From positions 1 to 18,554 of the forward strand of contig NZ_QRUF01000026.1 in assembly GCF_003458415.1 (NCBI RefSeq): a stretch of DNA of 18,554 nucleotides. Reading direction: 5' to 3'. The notes below the pieces were generated by a model that had not been told where the DNA came from, searched no databases, and saw nothing but the letters and a program-made list of their open reading frames with translations. Positions 14,625 to 18,554 of the stretch are shown here, one piece after another (position 1 is the stretch's first letter; the number at the start of each line of letters is the position of its first letter). The DNA is from Collinsella sp. AF25-2LB (lineage in GTDB: Bacteria > Actinomycetota > Coriobacteriia > Coriobacteriales > Coriobacteriaceae). The position numbers and the translations under genes were made by a program.

Positions 14625-14853
14625 TCACCGCCGTAATTTTCTCCCGCTCCTCGACTCGATGTAGGCGTCCACTGACGCCCTCGACACCAGGAACTTCCTG
14701 CCGAGCCTGTACGAGTCGATCTCTCCCGACCAGATGAGGTCGTACGCCTTGCTCCGGCTTGCCTCCCATGTACTCCTGAATCTCTAACACCGTCATCCGT
14801 TCGTCGCGGCCCCGGTTGCCCTCGGGCGCGGCGCATTTCGTCGTGTTCGCCAT
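14625..14853 (-). pseudogene. Excisionase-like DNA-binding protein with a frameshift
   Basis: The ATG at 14853 has GGAGGG three bases upstream. The first frame gives MANTTK...MTVLEIQEYMGG. After about 14760 the homology continues in another frame as SRSKAYDLIWSGEIDSYRL and GRKFLVSRASVDAYIESRSG, ending at a TGA (14625-14627). Together they make the classical helix-turn-helix/wing of the excisionase (HTH-17) family, which directs recombination or regulates mobile-element genes. One extra base in the AGGCAAGCC stretch explains the break. No integrase gene is present next to it, so it looks like a leftover of a degraded element. Confidence 0.75.
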
Positions 14854-15354
14854 GGTCCCTCCAATCATTCCGCGCGATGCGCCTGCGCGGTCCCGCGTGC
14901 GTTTTCGTCTGCGCGACGATTGAACCGTCTGATTGCGGTTGGCGCGCTCGACGGGAGCGGAGATGGGTCGAGGTGGGTCGAGCAGGTCGGGTCTCCATGA
15001 AACGGCCATGAGCCGCGCTTCGTATCCCTCAGCAAAGTCTCTAAAAAGTTAAAGGCGCCCATGCGGACGCCTGCTTAGTAGCTGGAGTTGTTCGGTTGTG
15101 GTCGGAATGCTCGTCTTCCGCGGTGTTGTCATCCGGGGTCCGGCATCTGTCTTTCGCCTCTTATGTCGTATTTGCTGTTGCATGTTCTGCGAGCGACCTT
15201 GTGCAGGTTTTTCAGCCCGTTGTCCCAGGTGCACACGGGTAAATGGTAACCATCCGTTGGGATACGGACATTGTGGGAGGGCTGTCTGGGTAAGCTGGGA
15301 TGTACGAGTGGCGGGGCTCTAAAAGCAATAATTCAAGTTAAAGGGCCTTGTGCT
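14854..15354. other. About 500 bp without a convincing gene
   Basis: Short open frames exist on both strands but have no ribosome sites or recognisable motifs. A GGGTCGAG motif is repeated twice around 14965-14981, and a short stem lies at 15053-15072 followed on the minus strand by a T-rich stretch. GC falls toward the right. The region separates the decayed excisionase genes from the XRE regulator and may be old mobile-element debris. Confidence 0.5.
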
Positions 15355-16218
15355 CTATTTTGTAAAACGCGAGGGCGCAATCAACTCGACGATTTCCCCG
15401 AACCTTTTCTGAACCATATAGCGACTTGCGCTCTCGTCTCGAACCAGGCGGTTTTCCTCGTCGTAGCAGTCGTCGATGGCCTTGTTAATCGCCTTCACCG
15501 CCTCCATGAATCGCGGCCGCTCCACAGGCGATACCCCGGCCGACTCAAAAACGGCCTCGTTGATCGCTTCTACCTCATGAAGCTCTTCCTCAGGTGCGTC
15601 GGGCCCGGGTGCGACAAAGTCGTCGCGAAACCTAAAGGCCCTGTTGACGAGTTCCTCCCCGTATTCTGCAACGACGGCCTCCGTTATATCGTCTCTCTTG
15701 TCATTAAGCCGAACCAAGCACGCCATTTCGTCGAGAAGCTCTGGGAGGATGGGCGATTTTAGGATTTCGCTTATCATTGCGCTGTTCGAGCCCCGGCTTT
15801 CTTCGAGGTGGTACCTGCGTTCGAAATGTGTGATTTTTCGAACTTGCTCGAGGGCGGATTCCTCTATCCCCGTGTACTCATGGGCATCCTGCGCCTTATA
15901 GGTCTTGCATTCGATATCGCCTATGAGATAGCCGAGATCGACCTCGAGTACCGCGGCGATTTGAAGCATGATTTCGAATTTGGGAAAAGGCCGCACATGG
16001 CCCTTCCTGTCCGGAAGACCAGCATTGACCCACGCGCTGACGTTCTTCTGCGTAAACTGATCGCTCTCGCCATAGAACCGATTGTTTATCAGCTCCGCGA
16101 GACCATTCTGCGTTAGGCTCCGCTCCTTCATGAGCCCAAGGAGATTGTCTCGCCACGATTTAAGTCTTGACTTCACGACTTCGTTTGACTGCAGAAGTTC
16201 TGCCTTTGGACCACTCAT
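15355..16218 (-). CDS. XRE-type helix-turn-helix transcriptional regulator (287 aa)
   Basis: The ATG at 16218 has AGGAGG nine bases upstream; an in-frame TTG six bases earlier would be too close to it. The N-terminal domain (about residues 20-100) has the XRE/Cro layout: LMKERSLTQNGLAELIN, then QKNVSAWVNAG and FPKFEIMLQIAAVLEVDLGYLIGD, the typical end of such domains. The remaining 180 residues are acidic and helical with no known motif, perhaps sensing or oligomerising. The gene is transcribed divergently from the NERD operon across a 127-bp gap, so it probably controls both itself and that operon. Confidence 0.87.
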   Translation of the reverse strand: MSGPKAELLQSNEVVKSRLKSWRDNLLGLMKERSLTQNGLAELINNRFYGESDQFTQKNVSAWVNAGLPDRKGHVRPFPKFEIMLQIAAVLEVDLGYLIGDIECKTYKAQDAHEYTGIEESALEQVRKITHFERRYHLEESRGSNSAMISEILKSPILPELLDEMACLVRLNDKRDDITEAVVAEYGEELVNRAFRFRDDFVAPGPDAPEEELHEVEAINEAVFESAGVSPVERPRFMEAVKAINKAIDDCYDEENRLVRDESASRYMVQKRFGEIVELIAPSRFTK

Positions 16219-16345
16219 CTTCAATATCCTCCTAAGTGACTATTACATGATTCAATCTACAGTTATTACCGTTAATCGATTCTACCATTCTGCTTTTCAT
16301 CGAGGCATACTAACAGGCAGAGAGCAAGTAGACAAGGAGTGCTAG
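16219..16345. promoter_or_regulatory. Divergent promoter region between XRE regulator and NERD operon
   Basis: This 127-bp gap is clearly AT-richer than the flanking genes and must carry both start signals. It holds AATCGATT and a TTATTACCGTTAAT dyad near 16263-16280, plausible regulator-binding sites. Ribosome sites AGGAGG (minus) and AAGGAG (plus) are at its two edges. I could not choose -35/-10 pairs with confidence. Confidence 0.55.
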
Positions 16346-17323
16346 ATGAGCAAGACCTATACCAACGCGGAGATTCTCGATCGGCTCAAGAGTCTTGAGG
16401 GGCTGCTTCTGGAGCGAGTTTTCGAAACCTCGTACAGCGAGAGCCTGCGTACCTACGACCTTATCGACCACCTGCGAAGCAAGGCCCACGACCTTGGGTT
16501 GGAAGGGGAGGACACCTACGCCGCCCTCATTCAGGATCTAGAGAAGCTTAGTTCGACCATAGGCGGGCTGATCAACGGGAAGCGCGGCGAGCTTCTCGCC
16601 GCAAAGAGTCTCAAATGTCTTCGCGGCGATAGCCTGCTGCTTTCCAACATCGCGCTTCCTAATGGAGACTCGTTCGAGGAATACGATCAAGTTCTAATCG
16701 CCCGTTCGGGCGTATACGTGATCGAGGTAAAGAACTATCGAAACGACGTCGTGATAGACGATGGGGGAATCCTGCGCTGCGGTCCTCGCTCCTACAACGT
16801 CGGTGAGCGAATGCGTGAGAAGATGCATGCCCTTTGGGATGCGATTCAATTCTCTTCTGACGGCTGCATGAGCGAAGAGGACGTGAATGGCATGCTTCTT
16901 TTCGTGAATAACGAGGCAAGTGTTACCGATTTCTTCCATCGAGTCCCCGTGATGCGTTGTGGTCAGATTGTCTACAGCATCGAAGACGCAAACCGATGCG
17001 AAGAGAAGCTGTCTTGGGAGGACATGGTTCGCATCAAGTCCGTCCTCCTCGCACGAAAGACGGCGGCAGAGTTTCCAATGCCGCTTGACGAAAACCGTGT
17101 AAAAAGCGAGCTCGAGGATTTCCTCGATCTGGTTGAGGCCAAGACTGCAAAGAACGCTGCTAAATCAATAGCTGCTGGCCACAACGAAGTTGATTCTTCA
17201 ACAACATTCGATAACCATGCTCGACATTCACAATTGCCCAGCTGGGTACCCGCCGTGGCGGCTGTCATCTCTGGTTTGGCAATAGGCGCGGGTGGGCTAT
17301 TCCTGCATGCAAAGAAAGGATAA
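16346..17323 (+). CDS. NERD-domain nuclease-like protein with C-terminal membrane anchor
   Basis: A 325-residue protein with AAGGAG 6 bases before its ATG. Residues 1-75 are helical and charged. A NERD domain follows: GKRGE (78-82), the acidic EEYDQVLIARSGVYVIEVKN (111-130) with D114 and the E127-V-K129 pair of PD-(D/E)XK nucleases, and strands to about 240. A single hydrophobic segment near 304-322 (WVPAVAAVISGLAIGAGGLF), followed by HAKKG, predicts a tail anchor in the cytoplasmic membrane with the nuclease domain inside the cell. It is the first gene of a plus-strand set with two short membrane proteins and is divergent from the XRE regulator. Confidence 0.9.
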   Translation: MSKTYTNAEILDRLKSLEGLLLERVFETSYSESLRTYDLIDHLRSKAHDLGLEGEDTYAALIQDLEKLSSTIGGLINGKRGELLAAKSLKCLRGDSLLLSNIALPNGDSFEEYDQVLIARSGVYVIEVKNYRNDVVIDDGGILRCGPRSYNVGERMREKMHALWDAIQFSSDGCMSEEDVNGMLLFVNNEASVTDFFHRVPVMRCGQIVYSIEDANRCEEKLSWEDMVRIKSVLLARKTAAEFPMPLDENRVKSELEDFLDLVEAKTAKNAAKSIAAGHNEVDSSTTFDNHARHSQLPSWVPAVAAVISGLAIGAGGLFLHAKKG

Positions 17324-17377
17324 GGAGCCTGGCTGTTGGATGCGGAAAGCACAGATTGACTACAAAAAGGAGTAAGG

Positions 17378-17674
17378 ATGACCGAAAACACGATGGGATC
17401 CATTGCAATAAGCGACGTGACGATTGATGCCGTGAACGAGAAGGCCATTAATTGCCAGGGCATGCTCAAATCCCTTGTCGATGCGACGAACGGCATCACC
17501 GAGCCTCAGGCTGGCCTTCTCGGATGCCTCGTCGTTTCCATTGCCGGGGTGGCGGGATATGGAATATACGCCCTTTGCGACTTGGTCAAATCTGGACACC
17601 CCGTCGAGCTCACCTTTGGAGGGGTGCGCTTTGCGGCGAATACGGCAGCGCTCGGCGAGGCGAGCAGCCTCTAA
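17378..17674 (+). CDS. Small membrane protein in the NERD operon (98 aa)
   Basis: Ninety-eight residues with an excellent AAAAGGAG site 5 bases before the ATG. One strong hydrophobic segment (AGLLGCLVVSIAGVAGYGIY, about 45-64) predicts a single membrane span. The N-terminal 40 residues are polar, and the last 30 include ELTFGGVRFAAN. I know no family. It starts 54 bp after the NERD gene on the same strand and is probably co-transcribed with it and with the frameshifted gene that follows. Confidence 0.8.
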   Translation: MTENTMGSIAISDVTIDAVNEKAINCQGMLKSLVDATNGITEPQAGLLGCLVVSIAGVAGYGIYALCDLVKSGHPVELTFGGVRFAANTAALGEASSL

Positions 17675-17693
17675 TCGGCAGACAGGAGAATCG

Positions 17694-18286
17694 ATGCAGA
17701 TGAATGAGATGCCCTCGATTGGGACCACGCTGACTTACGGCGAGGCAATTAAAGCATGCGACCGCTCCGAGCGGACGATGCTCGAGAAGGTGTACGGGGC
17801 CGAGCTCCTGCCCGCAGTGGGGCTGTACGACCTGCTCTGGCAGCTTGAGTCGCTCGCACAGAAGCGCGGAATCGAGGGCAAGGGGGGCCTTTCTCAAGGC
17901 TCAAGAGGGAGATCCGGCCGATCGCGAGCGAGAGGACCGCTCTGGCGAACGGGGTGAACGGCGAGAGGTTCTACCTGCTTCAGGATGAATCGGCGCTCAG
18001 GCAGCATGACGAGACGCACCTTTTCAGGGTCGGAATCGATGGGGATAAGCTCGCCGGCGGCCTCGACGAGGCTCTCGAGCTGCTTTCAAAGGAGTCTACC
18101 AAGGTCGACGTATACGCCGACACCTATTCACCCAATCGTTCGGAACGGGATTTTGACAGGCTAGGTGAAGACCCTTTCATGAAATGGGTTGGGATCGGGT
18201 TTTGCGTGATGATGATCTGCCTCGGAATCTCGATGCTCGTCCATTCGGCCTTCCAGATTGGCTTTTGCTCCAAGTGGTTTATCTAG
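17694..18286 (+). pseudogene. Third NERD-operon gene, membrane protein, frameshifted at a G6 run
   Basis: The ATG at 17694 has AGGAG five bases upstream and opens MQMNEMPSIGTTLTYGEAIK...YDLLWQLESLAQKRGIEGKGG. At the six-G run 17882-17887 the sensible frame is lost. With one extra G the reading continues as LKREIRPIASERTALANGVNGERFYLL and a gene-like sequence through to a membrane segment (KWVGIGFCVMMICLGISMLV) and the TAG at 18286. The intact protein would have about 197 residues with one C-terminal span. The cause may be a mutation, slippage at the G run (phase variation) or a sequencing error. It starts 20 bp after the preceding gene's stop, so it belongs to the same operon. Confidence 0.7.
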
Positions 18287-18554
18287 TGTGGAAGCCGTTG
18301 AACGAGCAGGCTTTCATTCAATTCGCCAACTCATGGGCAAGCCGCCCGAGACTACTCACTTTGCCCACCGATGGCGAAGACCCGCGACTTGGGGTTTTGC
18401 AAACGGTGCGCGAGCCACCCGCGTTGATTCACTTACGATTGCAGCTGGCGGCTTGCAGGCTAAAGGGAGATTGAGTTTAAAAACGGGCGTTTTTGGTGCT
18501 ATTGAGCTTCCAAAGGGTGGCGCGCGCAGACGTGGTGTAAGAGCGTCCCGAGGT
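18287..18554. other. Right end of the window, no supported gene
   Basis: One frame (from GTG at 18288) stays open to the window edge, but it has no ribosome site and is Arg/Gly-rich without recognisable motifs, so it may be chance. A T-rich hairpin-like stretch AAAACGGGCGTTTTT at about 18479-18493 could end transcription of the NERD operon. Confidence 0.4.

Noticed and set aside
13330..15232. CGTTGTCCCAG shared at about 13331 and 15221 as possible att repeats around the DUF3800 locus
   Set aside because: An 11-base match is expected many times by chance in a window of this size, and nothing else marks these sites as ends.
18288..18554. Open frame reaching the right edge
   Set aside because: No ribosome site, no motif and Arg/Gly-rich content; it cannot be told from a chance open frame.
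1..18554. CRISPR array
   Set aside because: No regularly spaced direct repeats were seen; all repeats found are inverted or isolated.

Overview
The window looks like an accessory (genomic-island) region of a high-GC gut actinomycete, probably a coriobacterium, that has acquired a Firmicute-type erm(B) resistance segment. This host guess is an inference. It rests on the GC-rich codon use of the genes at about 1.5-2.8 and 4-11 kb, set against the clearly AT-rich erm(B) block at 1-1.4 kb and the intermediate-GC recombinase remnant at 3.0-3.7 kb. No rRNA, tRNA or CRISPR array was seen.

Left part (1-3.7 kb) is a composite mobile segment. It holds erm(B) with its complete leader-peptide attenuation region, a truncated small ORF after it, and a C-terminal scrap of the gene that normally precedes erm(B). 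A complete high-GC IS30-family element abuts a perfect 38-bp palindrome. Next comes the decayed 3' part of a large serine recombinase gene. The segment ends inside a type III-like DNA methyltransferase gene, whose C-terminal catalytic part is missing from this window.

Middle part (3.7-10.4 kb) is a minus-strand operon read right to left: a ribbon-helix-helix protein, a 1081-residue SNF2 helicase with an N-terminal phospholipase-D-like domain, a DUF4391-type protein, a 264-residue protein I do not recognise, and the truncated Mod methyltransferase. Starts and stops overlap or nearly touch throughout. The layout looks like a multi-gene phage-defence or restriction-type island, disabled at the methyltransferase by the mobile segment. 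A 91-residue hypothetical gene lies just upstream.

Right part (10.4-18.5 kb) is a patchwork of small accessory genes and debris: a truncated YraN-like gene, a broken glycine-rich membrane-protein gene, a HEPN-like candidate, a DUF3800 gene, two decayed excisionase-like genes and an XRE-type regulator. The regulator is divergent from a small operon of a membrane-anchored NERD-domain protein and two short membrane proteins, the last frameshifted at a six-G run. The two best places to look for something undescribed are the PLD/SNF2-DUF4391-orphan-Mod operon and the regulator/NERD/membrane-protein operon.
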